Part shown: positions 31,419-43,773 of the stretch, piece after piece
Layout of the letters: the number at the start of each line of letters is the position of its first letter
How positions within the stretch are numbered: position 1 is the first letter of the stretch
Assembly (NCBI GenBank): GCA_964019055.1
Contig: OZ025217.1
Coordinates: 11,260,255-11,324,254, forward strand
Direction of reading: 5' to 3'
Length of the DNA stretch: 64,000 nt
Origin: Anthopleura xanthogrammica
Taxonomy: Eukaryota > Cnidaria > Anthozoa > Actiniaria > Actiniidae
Notes under the pieces: model-generated
What the model saw: the letters and a program-made list of their open reading frames with translations, nothing else
What the model was told of the DNA's origin: nothing
Databases searched by the model: none
Position numbers and translations under genes: made by a program

Positions 31419-33490
31419 TAGGAAGGCTCAGGTTTTGGAGGTTGATTTATTTTTATTACTGATTAACCAGGACCATACTTCCAGACATCGATTGCTGAAG
31501 CATCGTATGGACTTACGGCTAAGCTGGAGATTTCGGCCCCAACACCGCTATCCCGGGAGGAACAGTTACAGACTGATCAGGAAGCTCGGCCGAAGCCTAA
31601 GGGAGAGGTTAGTCGGCCCCTAGACCGTAGATGACTAACCCCTTGCTATGACCAGCAAACCCAGTATATCGATTGTATCGCTGATGGTTTTGCTAATATG
31701 GTTAATTCTTTCAATGTGGGATGTGTTATAAAAAGGCAGTCGCGACTTATACAGTGATCAGCTAGAGGCAAAAATGAGAAATGAGTTTTTATTGTCTTAT
31801 CTATCAGAATGGTTTGACAGGACGCACTTTTTACTGGTATCAAGTGAGATATGCGAATGCTAACCAAGAATGCGCATGCGTATATCAATATTATCATCAG
31901 AAGTGAAAACATAACAAAACAAAAAGCAAAGTAAGCTAGTAGAAGGCAAGCAAACAAACAAACAAATTAAAAATAAAGGAAGGAAAGAATGAAGGAGTAA
32001 TAGGGATTGGATCCTCCAGGATGTGATTGGATCCTCCAGGATGTGATTGGATCCTCCAGGATGTGATTGGATCCTCCAGGATGTGATTGGATCCTCCAGG
32101 ATATGATTGGATACTCCAGGATGTGATTGGATCCTCCAGAATGTGATTGGATCCTCCAGGATATGATTGGATCCTCCAGGATGTGATTGGATCCTCCAGG
32201 ATATGATTGGATCCTCCAGGATGTGATTGGATCCTCCAGGATATGATTGGATCCACCAGGATGTGATTAGATCCTCCAGGATGTGATTCGATCCTCCAGG
32301 ATGTGATTGGATCCTCCAGAATGTGATTGGATCCTCCAGGATATGATTGGATCCTCCAGGATGTGATTGGATCCTCCAGGATATGATTGGATCCTCCAGG
32401 ATGTGATTGGATCCTCCAGGATGTGATTGGATCCACCAGGATGTGATTGGATCCTCCAGGATGTGATTGGATACTCCAGGATGTGATTGGATCCTCCAGG
32501 ATATGATTAGATACTCCACGATGTGATTGGATCCTCCAGGATGTGATTGGATCCTCCAGGATGTGATTGGATCCTCCAGGATATGATTGGATCCTCCAGG
32601 ATAAGATTGGATCCTCCAGGATATGATTGGATCCTCCAGGATATGATTGGATCCTCCAGGATGTGATTGGATACTCCAGGATGTGATTGGATCCTCCAGG
32701 ATATGATTAGATACTCCACGATGTGATTGGATCCTCCAGGATGTGATTGGATCCTCCAGGATGTGATTGGATCCTCCAGGATGTGATTGGATCCTCCAGG
32801 ATGTGATTGGATCCTCCAGGATAAGATTGGATCCTCCAGGATATGATTGGATCCTCCAGGATATGATTGGATCCTCCAGGATATGATTGGATACTCCAGG
32901 ATATGATTGGATACTCAGATCTCCAATCTATCTCGTGTGCATTCTTATTCTAATACGCCTATGCAATCCATCTCATGTATATTCTTATTCCGATAGGCCT
33001 ATCCAATCCATCTGATGTACATTCTTATTCGGATAGGCGCATCCAATCCATCTCGTGTACATTCTTATTCTGATACACCCATGTAGTCGATTTCGTGCAC
33101 ATTTTTGTTCTGATAGGCCCATCCAATCCATCTCGCGTACATTTTTATTCTGATAGGCCCATCCAATCTATCTCGTGTACATTATTATTCTGATAGGCCC
33201 ATCCAATCCATCTCGTGTACATTATTATTCTGATAGGCCCATCCAATCCATCTCGTGTACATTATTATTCTGATAGGCCCATCCAATCCATCTCGTGTAC
33301 ATTATTATTCTGATAGGCCTATCCAATCCATCTCGTGTACATTATTATTCTGATAGGCCCATCCAATCCATCTCGTGTACATTATTATTCTGATATGCCC
33401 ATCCAATCCATCTCGTCTACATTCTTATTCTGATGCGCCCATCCAATCCATGAACGTGTATATTCTTATTCTGATACGCCTATCCAATCC
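31419..33490 (+). repeat. Module 0 (left edge, truncated linker)
   Basis: Partial linker 31,419-32,004 lacking the upstream half; 20-mer array 32,005-32,916 (about 46 units); 40-mer array 32,917-33,490 (about 14 units). This linker differs most from the others: CCCGGGAGG instead of CCCGGAGG, a shorter T-run after ATGAGAAATGAG that breaks the 44-codon ORF, and TATAAAAAGG instead of TATAAAAATG. An edge copy escaping homogenisation would behave this way. Confidence 0.92.
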
Positions 33491-33798
33491 TGATGCATGT
33501 CGTGTACACCCCTTTTTCTGATACGTTCTTCCATTCTGTTACAGATACATTCCAAAACTTTTTGCCTTACTTCAAAATGTGAATTTCAATTCTTCTTCAA
33601 CCCGAAATTAACACAGTTCAATGAAGATTGTAGTACGGCTTTCATTATTTTCATACTTCACTGATACAGTTTCGCTTTTTTGTTAATGGGTGTATCAAAA
33701 CGTAACGTATTTTGGTTTGGTACCTTAATAAGCAGGGTTTTGCTCACTAATATTCAAATTTCCTTTAATATGGTAGACTACGTTTTGAAAGGTAGTGT

Positions 33799-33981
33799 AT
33801 GTCCAACAATCACTACAAATCTGCTTCATGTCAGCATTTAAATCATGCTTTCAAGAAACTTTGGCAAGACGTCAGTGTTTTTATAACGGGCATCGAAAAA
33901 ACTGCAAGTATAATTAATCAGAAAAAAAATTTGCTAGAAGCGAAAGGCGCATTTAGGATTTTTCTTGTGCTCTTCGAATAG
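33799..33981 (+). other. 60-codon ORF in linker (MSNNHYKSASCQHLNHAFKK...)
   Basis: An ATG-initiated frame of 60 codons with an in-frame TAG just upstream. Copies lie at 39,761, 41,863, 44,082, 46,301, 56,274 and 60,174, and truncated at 63,836. Only two differences were noticed, both replacing a residue (Trp to Leu in module 2, Ser to Arg in module 8); with so few changes, selection cannot be judged apart from homogenisation. Composition is mixed and protein-like, but I recognise no family and no upstream promoter. Confidence 0.25.
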
Positions 33982-34039
33982 GAAGGCTCAGGTTTTGGAG
34001 GTTGATTTGTTTTTATTAATTGATTAACCAGGACCATAC

Positions 34040-34215
34040 TTCCAGACATCGATTGCTGAAGCATCGTATGGACTTACGGCTAAGCTGGAGATTTCGGCCC
34101 CAACACCGCTATCCCGGAGGAACAGTTACAGACTGATCAGGAAGCTCGGCCGAAGCCTAAGGGAGAGGTTAGTCGGCCCCTAGACCGTAGATGACTAACC
34201 CCTTGCTATGACCAG
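34040..34215. other. GC-rich, hairpin-prone block in every linker
   Basis: A block of about 175 bp, far more GC-rich than its AT-rich surroundings, is kept in all eight linker copies that reach it. TTCGGCC can pair with GGCCGAA, and a palindromic TCGGCCGA lies within. ACGGCTAAGCTGG resembles a pol III A box, while the best B-box-like site (GGTTAGTCGGCCCC) is poor and about 90 bases away. It might be a structured RNA gene, but I match it to no known RNA. Confidence 0.3.
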
Positions 34216-34286
34216 CAAACCCAGTATATCGATTGTATCGCTGATGGTTTTGCTAATATGGTTAATTCTTTCAATGTGGGATGTGT

Positions 34287-34294
34287 TATAAAAA
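34287..34294 (+). promoter_or_regulatory. TATA-like box in linker, repeated in every module
   Basis: TATAAAAA lies 47 bases upstream of the ATG of the 44-codon ORF and about 25-30 bases upstream of an ACAGTGATCAG segment, usable as an initiator. It is present in all linkers that reach this point. Confidence 0.35.
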
Positions 34295-34333
34295 TGCAGT
34301 CGCGACTTATACAGTGATCAGCTAGAGGCAAAA

Positions 34334-34468
34334 ATGAGAAATGAGTTTTTTTATTGTCTTATCTATCAGAATGGTTTGACAGGACGCACTTTTTACTGGT
34401 ATCAAGTGAGATATGCGAATGCTAACCAAGAATGCGCATGCGTATATCAATATCATTATCAGAAGTGA
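34334..34468 (+). other. 44-codon ORF in linker (MRNEFFYCLIYQNGLTGR...)
   Basis: A short frame rich in Tyr, Asn and Gln with three Cys, ending QYHYQK or QYYYQK. Copies start at 40,296, 42,398, 44,617, 46,836, 56,809 and 60,709. Module 0 has two fewer T in a run and loses the frame. It lies just downstream of the TATA-like box. The opposite strand holds a hydrophobic 64-65-codon frame in the same place, so neither is certain. Confidence 0.25.
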
Positions 34469-34566
34469 AAACATAACAAAACAAAAAGCAAAGTAAGCTA
34501 GTAGAAGGCAAGCAAACAAACAAACAAATCAAAAATAAAGAAAGGAAAGAATGAAGGAGTAATTGG

Positions 34567-37500
34567 GATTGGATACTCCAGGATATGATTGGATACTCAA
34601 GGGTATGATTGGATCCTCCAGGATATGATTGGATACTCCAGGATATGATTGGATCCTCCAGGATATGATTGGATACTCCAGGATATGATTGGATACTCAA
34701 GGGTATAATTGGATACTCCAGGATATGATTGGATACTCCAGGATATGAATGGATACTCCGCGATATGATTGGATCCTCCAGGATGTGATTGGATCCTCCA
34801 GGATGTGATTGGATCCTCCAGGATGTGATTGGATCCTCCAGGATGTGATTGGATCCTCCAGGATGTCATTGGATCCTCCAGGATGTGATTGGATACTACA
34901 GGATATGATTGGATCCTCCAGGATATGATTGGATCCTCCAGGATGTGATTGGATCCTCCAGGATATGATTAGATACTCCAGGATGTGATTGGATCCTCCA
35001 GGATGTGATTGGATCCTCAAGGATGTGATTGGATCCTCCAGGATGTGATTGGATCCTCCAGGATATGATTGGATCCTTCAGGATGTGATTGGATCTTCCA
35101 GGATATGATTAGATACTCCAGGATGTGATTGGATCCTCCAGAATGTGATTGGATCCTCCAGGATATGATTGGATCCTCCAGGATATGATTGGATCCTTGA
35201 GGATGTGATTGGATCCTCCAGGATGTGATTGGATCCACCAGGATATGATTGGATCCTCCAGGATATGATTGGATCCTCCAGAATATGATTGGATCCTCCA
35301 GGATATGATTGGATCCTCCAGGATATGATTGGATCCTCCAGGATATGATTGGATCCTCCAGGATATGATTGGATCCTCCAGGATATGATTAGATACTCCA
35401 GGATGTGATTGGATCCTCCAGGATGTAATTGGATCCTCCAAGATGTAATTGGATCCTCCAGGATGTGATTGGATCCTCCAGGATGTGATTGGATCATCCA
35501 GGATGTGATTAGATACTCCAGGATGTGATTGGATCATCCAGAATGTGATTAGATCCTCCAGGATATGATTGGATCCTCCAGGATATGATTGGATCCTCGA
35601 GGATATGATTGGATCCTCCAGGATGTGATTGGATCCTCCAGGATGTGATTGGATCCACCAGGATGTGATTGGATCCACCAGGATGTGATTGGATCCTCCA
35701 GGATGTGATTGGATCCACCAGGATGTGATTGGATCCACCAGGATGTGATTGGATCCTCCAGGATGTGATTGGATCCTCCAGGATGTGATTGGATCCTCCA
35801 GGATGTGATTGGATCCTCCAGGATGTGATTGGATCCTCCAGGATGTGATTGGATCCTCCAGGATATGATTGGATCCTCCAGGATGTGATTGGATCCTTCA
35901 GGATGTGATTGGATCCTCCAGGATATGATTGGATCCTCCAGGATATGATTGGATCCTCCAGGATATGATTGGATCCTCCAGGATGTGATTGGATCCTCCA
36001 GGATGAGATTGGATCCTCCAGGATGTGATTCGATCCTCCAGGATGTGATTGAATCCTCCAGGATGTGATTGGATCCCCCAGGATATGATTGGATCCTCCA
36101 GGATATGATTGGATCCTCCAGGATGTGATTGGATCCTCCAGGATGTGATTGGATCCACCAGGATATGATTGGATCCTCCAGGATATGATTGGATCCTCCA
36201 GAATATGATTGGATCCTCCAGGATATGATTGGATCCTCCAGGATATGATTGGATCCTCCAGGATATGATTGGATCCTCCAGGATATGATTGGATCCTCCA
36301 GGATATGATTAGATACTCCAGGATGTGATTGGATCCTCCAGGATGTGATTGGATCCTCCAGGATGTGATTGGATCCTCCAGGATGTGATTGGATCCTCCA
36401 GGATGTGATTGGATCCTCCAGGATATGATTAGATACTCCAGGATGTGATTGGATCCTCCAGAATGTGATTGGATCCTCCAGGATATGATTGGATCCTCCA
36501 GGATGTGATTGGATCCTCGAGGATATGATTGGATCCTCCAGGATGTGATTGGATCCTCCAGGATGTGATTGGATCCTCCAGGATGTGATTGGATCCACCA
36601 GGATGTGATTGGATCCACCAGGATGTGATTGGATCCACCAGGATGTGATTGGATCCACCAGGATGTGATTGGATCCACCAGGATGTGATTGGATCCTCCA
36701 GGATGTGATTGGATCCTCCAGGATGTGATTGGATCCTCCAGGATGTGATTGGATCCTCCAGGATGTGATTGGATCCTCCAGGATGTGATTGAATCCTCCA
36801 GGATGTGATTGGATCCTCCAGGATGTGATTGGATCCTCCAGGATGTGATTGGATCCTCCAGGATCTGATTGGATCCTCCAGGCTGTGATTGGATCCTTCA
36901 GGATGTGATTGGATCCTCCAGGATATGATTGGATCCTCCAGGATGTGATTGGATCCTCCAGGATGTGATTGGATCCTCCAGGATGTAATTGGATCCTTCA
37001 GGATGTGATTGGATCCTCCAGGATGTGATTGGATCCTCCAGGATGTGATTGGATCCTCCAGGATGTGATTGGATCCTCCAGGATGTGATTGGATCCTCCA
37101 GGATGTGATTGGATCCTCCAGGATGTGATTGGATCCTCCAGGATGTGATTGGATACTCCAGGATATGATTGGATCCTTCAGGATGTGATTGGATCCTCCA
37201 GGATATGATTGGATCCTCCAGGATGTGATTGGATCCTCCAGGATGTGATTGGATCCTCCAGGATGTGATTGGATCCTTCAGGATGTGATTGGATCCTCCA
37301 GGATATGATTGGATCCTCCAGGATGTGATTGGATCCTCCAGGATGTGATTGGATCCTCCAGGATATGATTGGATCCTCCAGGATGTGATTGGATCCTCCA
37401 GGATGTGATTGGATCCTCCAGGATGTGATTGGATACTCCAGGATATGATTGGATCCTCCAGGATATGATTGGATCCTCCAGGATATGATTGGATCCTCCA

Positions 37501-37878
37501 GGATATGATTAGATACTCCAGGATGTGATTGGATCCTCCAGGATGTGATTGGATACTCCACGATGTGATTGGATCCTCCAGGATGTGATTGGATCCTCCA
37601 GGATGTGATTGGATCCTCCAGGATATGATTAGATACTCCAGGATGTGATTGGATCCTCCAGGATGTGATTGGATACTCCACGATGTGATTGGATCCTCCA
37701 GGATGTGATTGGATCCTCCAGGATGTGATTGGATCCTCCAGGATATGATTAGATACTCCAGGATGTGATTGGATCCTCCAGAATGTGATTGGATCCTCCA
37801 CGATATGATTGGATTCTCCAGGATGTGATTGGATACTCCAGGATATGATTGGATACTCCAGGATATGATTGGATACTC
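34567..37878 (+). repeat. 20-bp satellite array, about 166 copies
   Basis: Unit GATTGGATCCTCCAGGATGT; most copies contain a BamHI site (GGATCC). Main variants are GT/AT at positions 19-20 and GATCC/GATAC/GATTC/GATCCA forms. Blocks of variants recur in the same order, for example the GGATCCACCAGG runs near 35,650-35,740 and 36,590-36,670, showing longer internal duplications. As 20 is not a multiple of three and the unit has no minus-strand stop, all three minus frames stay open and read the same 20-residue cycle; the 389-codon frame at 35,509-36,678 is such an artefact. Confidence 0.95.
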
Positions 37879-39452
37879 AGATCTCCAATCTATCTCGTGT
37901 GCATTCTTATTCTCATACGCCTATGCAATCCATGTCATGTATATTCTTATTCGGATAGGCCCATCCAATCCATCTGATGTACATTCTTATTCGGATAGGC
38001 GCATCCAATCCATCTCGTGTACATTCTTATTCTGATACGCCCATCTAGTCGATTTCGTGCACATTTTTGTTCTGATAGGCCCATCCAATCCATCTCGCGT
38101 ACATTTTTATTCTGATAGGCCCATCCAATCTATCTCGTGTACATTATTATTCTGATAGGCCCATCCAATCCATCTCGTGTACAATATTATTCTGATAGGC
38201 CCATCCAATCTATCTCGTGTACATTATTATTCTGATAGGCCCATCCAATCCATCTCGTGTACATTATTATTCTGATAGGCCCATCCAATCTATCTCGTGT
38301 ACATTATTATTCTGATAGGCCCATCCAATTTATCTCGTGTACATTATTATTCTGATACACACATCCAATCCATCTCGTGTACATTATTATTCTGATAGGC
38401 CCATCCAATCAATCTCGTGTACATTATTATTCTGATAGGCCCATCCAATCCATCTCGTGTACATTATTATTCTGATAGGCCCATCCAATCTATCTCGTGT
38501 ACATTATTATTGTGATACGCCCATCCAATCCATCTCGTGTACATTATTATTCTGATAGGCCCATCCAATCCATCTCGTGTACATTATTATTCTGATAGGC
38601 CCATCCAATCTATCTCGTGTACATTATTATTCTGATAGGCCCATCCAATTTATCTCGTGTACATTATTATTCTGATACACACATCCAATCCATCTCGTGT
38701 ACATTATTATTCTGATAGGCCCATCCAATCTATCTCGTGTACATTATTATTCTGATACACACATCCAATCCATCTCGTGTACATTATTATTCTGATAGGC
38801 CCATCCAATCTATCTCGTGTACATTATTATTCTGATACGCCCATCCAATCCATCTCGTGTACATTATTATTCTGATAGGCCCATCCAATCTATCTCGTGT
38901 ACATTATTATTCTGATACGCCCATCCAATCCATCTCGTGTACATTATTATTCTGATAGGCCCATCCAATCCATCTCGTGTACATTATTATTCTGATAGGC
39001 CCATCCAATCTATCTCGTGTACATTATTATTCTGATACGCCCATCCAATCCATCTCGTGTACATTATTATTCTGATAGGCCCATCCAATCTATCTCGTGT
39101 ACATTATTATTCTGATACGCCCATCCAATCCATCTTGTGTACATTATTATTCTGATAGGCCCATCCAATCTATCTCGTGTACATTATTATTCTGATAGGC
39201 CCATCCAATCTATCTCGTGTACATTATTATTCTGATAGGCCCATCCAATTTATCTCGTGTACATTATTATTCTGATACACACATCCAATCCATCTCGTGT
39301 ACATTATTATTCTGATAGGCCCATCCAATCTATCTCGTGTACATTATTATTCTGATAGGCCCATCCAATCCATCTCGTCTACATTCTTATTCTGATGCGC
39401 CCATCCAATCCATGAACGTGTATATTCTTATTCTGATACGCCTATCCAATCC

Positions 39453-41554
39453 TGATGCATGTCGTGTACACCCCTTTTTCTGATACGTTCTTCCATTCTG
39501 TTACAGATACATTCCAAAACTTTTTGCCTTACTTCAAAATGTGAATTTCAATTCTTCTTCAACCCGAAATTAACACAGTTCAATGAAGATTGTAGTACGG
39601 CTTTCATTATTTTCATACTTCACTGATACAGTTTCGCTTTTTTGTTAATGGGTGTATCAAAACGTAACGTATTTTGGTTTGGTACCTTAATAAGCAGGGT
39701 TTTGCTCACTAATATTCAAATTTCCTTTAATATGGTAGACTACGTTTTGAAAGGTAGTGTATGTCCAACAATCACTACAAATCTGCTTCATGTCAGCATT
39801 TAAATCATGCTTTCAAGAAACTTTTGCAAGACGTCAGTGTTTTTATAACGGGCATCGAAAAAACTGCAAGTATAATTAATCAGAAAAAAAATTTGCTAGA
39901 AGCGAAAGGCGCATTTAGGATTTTTCTTGTGCTCTTCGAATAGGAAGGCTCAGGTTTTGGAGGTTGATTTGTTTTTATTAATTGATTAACCAGGACCATA
40001 CTTCCAGACATCGATTGCTGAAGCATCGTATGGACTTACGGCTAAGCTGGAGATTTCGGCCCCAACACCGCTATCCCGGAGGAACAGTTACAGACTGATC
40101 AGGAAGCTCGGCCGAAGCCTAAGGGAGAGGTTAGTCGGCCCCTAGACCGTAGATGACTAACCCCTTGCTATGACCAGCAAACCCAGTATATCGATTGTAT
40201 CGCTGATGGTTTTGCTAATATGGTTAATTCTTTCAATGTGGGATGTGTTATAAAAATGCAGTCGCGACTTATACAGTGATCAGCTAGAGGCAAAAATGAG
40301 AAATGAGTTTTTTTATTGTCTTATCTATCAGAATGGTTTGACAGGACGCAATTTTTACTGGTATCAAGTGAGATATGCGAATGCTAACCAAGAATGCGCA
40401 TGCGTATATCAATATTATTATCAGAAGTGAAAACATAACAAAACAAAAAGCAAAGTAAGCTAGTAGAAGGCAAGCAAACAAACAAACAAATTAAAAATAA
40501 AGAAAGGAAAGAATGAAGGAGTAATTGGGATTGGATACTCCAGGATATGATTGGATACTCAAGGGTATGATTGGATCCTCCAGGATATGATTGGATACTC
40601 CAGGATATGAATGGATCCTCCAGGATATGATTGGATACTCCAGGATATGATTGGATACTCAAGGGTATAATTGGATACTCCAGGAAATGATTGGATACTC
40701 CAGGATATGATTGGATCCTCCAGGATGTGATTGGATCCTCCAGGATGTGATTGGATCCTCTAGGATATGATTGGATCCTCCAGGATATGATTGGATCCTC
40801 CAGAATATGATTGGATCCTCCAGGATATGATTGGATCCTCCAGGATATGATTGGATCCTCCAGGATATGATTGGATCCTCCAGGATATGATTAGATACTC
40901 CAGGATGTGATTGGATCCCCCAGGATGTGATTGGATCCTCCAGGATGTGATTGGATCCTCCAGGATGTGATTGGATCCTCCAGGATGTGATTGGATCCTC
41001 CAGGATGTGATTGGATCCTCCAGGATATGATTGGATCCTCCAGGATGTGATTGGATCCTCCAGAATGTGATTGGATCCTCCAGGATATGATTGGATCCTC
41101 CATGATATGATTGGATTCTCCAGGATATGATTGGATACTCCAGGATATGATTGGATACTCCAGGATATGATTGGATACTCAGATCTCCAATCTATCTCGT
41201 GTGCATTCTTATTCTAATACGCCTATGCAATCCATCTCATGTATATTCTTATTCGGATAGGCCCATCCAATCCATCTGATGTACATTCTTATTCGGATAG
41301 GCCCATCCAATCCATCTCGTGTACATTATTATTCTGATAGGCCCATCCAATCTATCTCGTGTACATTATTATTCTGATACGCCCATCCAATCCATCTCGT
41401 GTACATTATTATTCTGATAGGCCCATCCAATCCATCTCGTGTACATTATTATTCTGATAGGCCCATCCAATCCATCTCGTCTACATTCTTATTCTGATGC
41501 GCCCATCCAATCCATGAACGTGTATATTCTTATTCTGATACGCCTATCCAATCC
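39453..41554 (+). repeat. Module 2
   Basis: Linker 39,453-40,528; 20-mer array 40,529-41,180; 40-mer array 41,181-41,554, the shortest 40-mer array seen. Confidence 0.93.
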
Positions 41555-43773
41555 TGATGCATGTCGTGTACACCCCTTTTTCTGATACGTTCTTCCATTC
41601 TGTTACAGATACATTCCAAAACTTTTTGCCTTACTTCAAAATGTGAATTTCAATTCTTTTTCAACCCGAAATTAACACAGTTCAATGAAGATTGTAGTAC
41701 GGCTTTCATTATTTTCATACTTCACTGATACAGTTTCGCTTTTTTGTTAATGGGTGTATCAAAACGTAACGTATTTTGGTTTGGTACCTTAATAAGCAGG
41801 GTTTTGCTCACTAATATTCAAATTTCCTTTAATATGGTAGACTACGTTTTGAAAGGTAGTGTATGTCCAACAATCACTACAAATCTGCTTCATGTCAGCA
41901 TTTAAATCATGCTTTCAAGAAACTTTGGCAAGACGTCAGTGTTTTTATAACGGGCATCGAAAAAACTGCAAGTATAATTAATCAGAAAAAAAATTTGCTA
42001 GAAGCGAAAGGCGCATTTAGGATTTTTCTTGTGCTCTTCGAATAGGAAGGCTCAGGTTTTGGAGGTTGATTTGTTTTTATTAATTGATTAACCAGGACCA
42101 TACTTCCAGACATCGATTGCTGAAGCATCGTATGGACTTACGGCTAAGCTGGAGATTTCGGCCCCAACACCGCTATCCCGGAGGAACAGTTACAGACTGA
42201 TCAGGAAGCTCGGCCGAAGCCTAAGGGAGAGGTTAGTCGGCCCCTAGACCGTAGATGACTAACCCCTTGCTATGACCAGCAAACCCAGTATATCGATTGT
42301 ATCGCTGATGGTTTTGCTAATATGGTTAATTCTTTCAATGTGGGATGTGTTATAAAAATGCAGTCGCGACTTATACAGTGATCAGCTAGAGGCAAAAATG
42401 AGAAATGAGTTTTTTTATTGTCTTATCTATCAGAATGGTTTGACAGGACGCAATTTTTACTGGTATCAAGTGAGATATGCGAATGCTAACCAAGAATGCG
42501 CATGCGTATATCAATATTATTATCAGAAGTGAAAACATAAAACAAAAAGCAAAGTAAGCTAGTAGAAGGCAAGCAAACAAACAAACAAATTAAAAATAAA
42601 GAAAGGAAAGAATGAAGGAGTAATTGGGATTGGATACTCCAGGATATGATTGGATACTCAAGGGTATGATTGGATCCTCCAGAATATGATTGGATACTCC
42701 AGGATATGAATGGATCCTCCAGGATATGATTGGATACTCCAGGATATGATTGGATACTCAAGGGTATAATTGGATACTCCAGGATATGATTGGATACTCC
42801 AGGATATGATTGGATTCTCCAGGATGTGATTGGATCCTCCAGGATGTGATTGGATCCTCCAGGATGTGATTGGATACTCCAGGATGTGATTGGATCCTCC
42901 AGGATGTGATTGGATCCTCCAGGATATGATTGGATCCTCCAGGATATGATTGGATCTTCCAGGATATGATTGGATTCTCCAGGATGTGATTGGATACTCC
43001 AGGATATGATTGGATACTCCAGGATATGATTGGATACTCAGATCTCCAATCTATCTCGTGTGCATTCTTATTCTCATACGCCTATGCAATCCATGTCATG
43101 TATATTCTTATTCGGATAGGCCCATCCAATCCATCTGATGTACATTCTTATTCGGATAGGCGCATCCAATCCATCTCGTGTACATTCTTATTCTGATACG
43201 CCCATCTAGTCGATTTCGTGCACATTTTTGTTCTGATAGGCCCATCCAATCCATCTCGCGTACATTTTTATTCTGATAGGCCCATCCAATCTATCTCGTG
43301 TACATTATTATTCTGATAGGCCCATCCAATCCATCTCGTGTACATTATTATTCTGATAGGCCCATCCAATCTATCTCGTGTACATTATTATTCTGATAGG
43401 CCCATCCAATCCATCTCGTGTACATTATTATTGTGATACGCCCATCCAATCTATCTCGTGTACATTATTATTCTGATAGGCCCATCCAATCCATCTCGTG
43501 TACATTATTATTCTGATAGGCCCATCCAATCTATCTCGTGTACATTATTATTGTGATACGCCCATCCAATCCATCTCGTGTACATTATTATTCTGATAGG
43601 CCCATCCAATCCATCTCGTGTACATTATTATTCTGATAGGCCCATCCAATCCATCTCGTGTACATTATTATTCTGATAGGCCCATCCAATCCATCTCGTC
43701 TACATTCTTATTCTGATGCGCCCATCCAATCCATGAACGTGTATATTCTTATTCTGATACGCCTATCCAATCC
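41555..43773 (+). repeat. Module 3 (2,219 bp)
   Basis: Linker 41,555-42,627; 20-mer array 42,628-43,039; 40-mer array 43,040-43,773. It shares with module 4 a private 3-base deletion in the linker (AACATAAAACAAAAAG instead of AACATAACAAAACAAAAAG) and exactly the same module length. Confidence 0.93.

Larger units (their letters stand above)
33491..39452 (+). repeat. Module 1 (longest 20-mer array)
   Basis: Linker 33,491-34,566; 20-mer array 34,567-37,878 (3.3 kb, about 166 units); 40-mer array 37,879-39,452 (about 39 units). Confidence 0.93.

Noticed and set aside
31435..31623. 62-codon Arg-rich ORF in the first linker (MEVDLFLLLINQDHTSRHRL...)
   Set aside because: It depends on one extra G found only in the edge copy; the other linkers shift frame, so no conserved protein is implied.
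34040..34215. Match to 5S rRNA, spliceosomal snRNA or a tRNA
   Set aside because: I compared it mentally with conserved 5S, U1, U2, U4, U5 and tRNA segments and saw no agreement. It is left as an unassigned GC-rich block.
37879..39452. Regular 40-bp direct repeats that could suggest a CRISPR array
   Set aside because: Repeats are head to tail with no unique spacers, the setting is eukaryotic, and there are no cas genes. This is a satellite.
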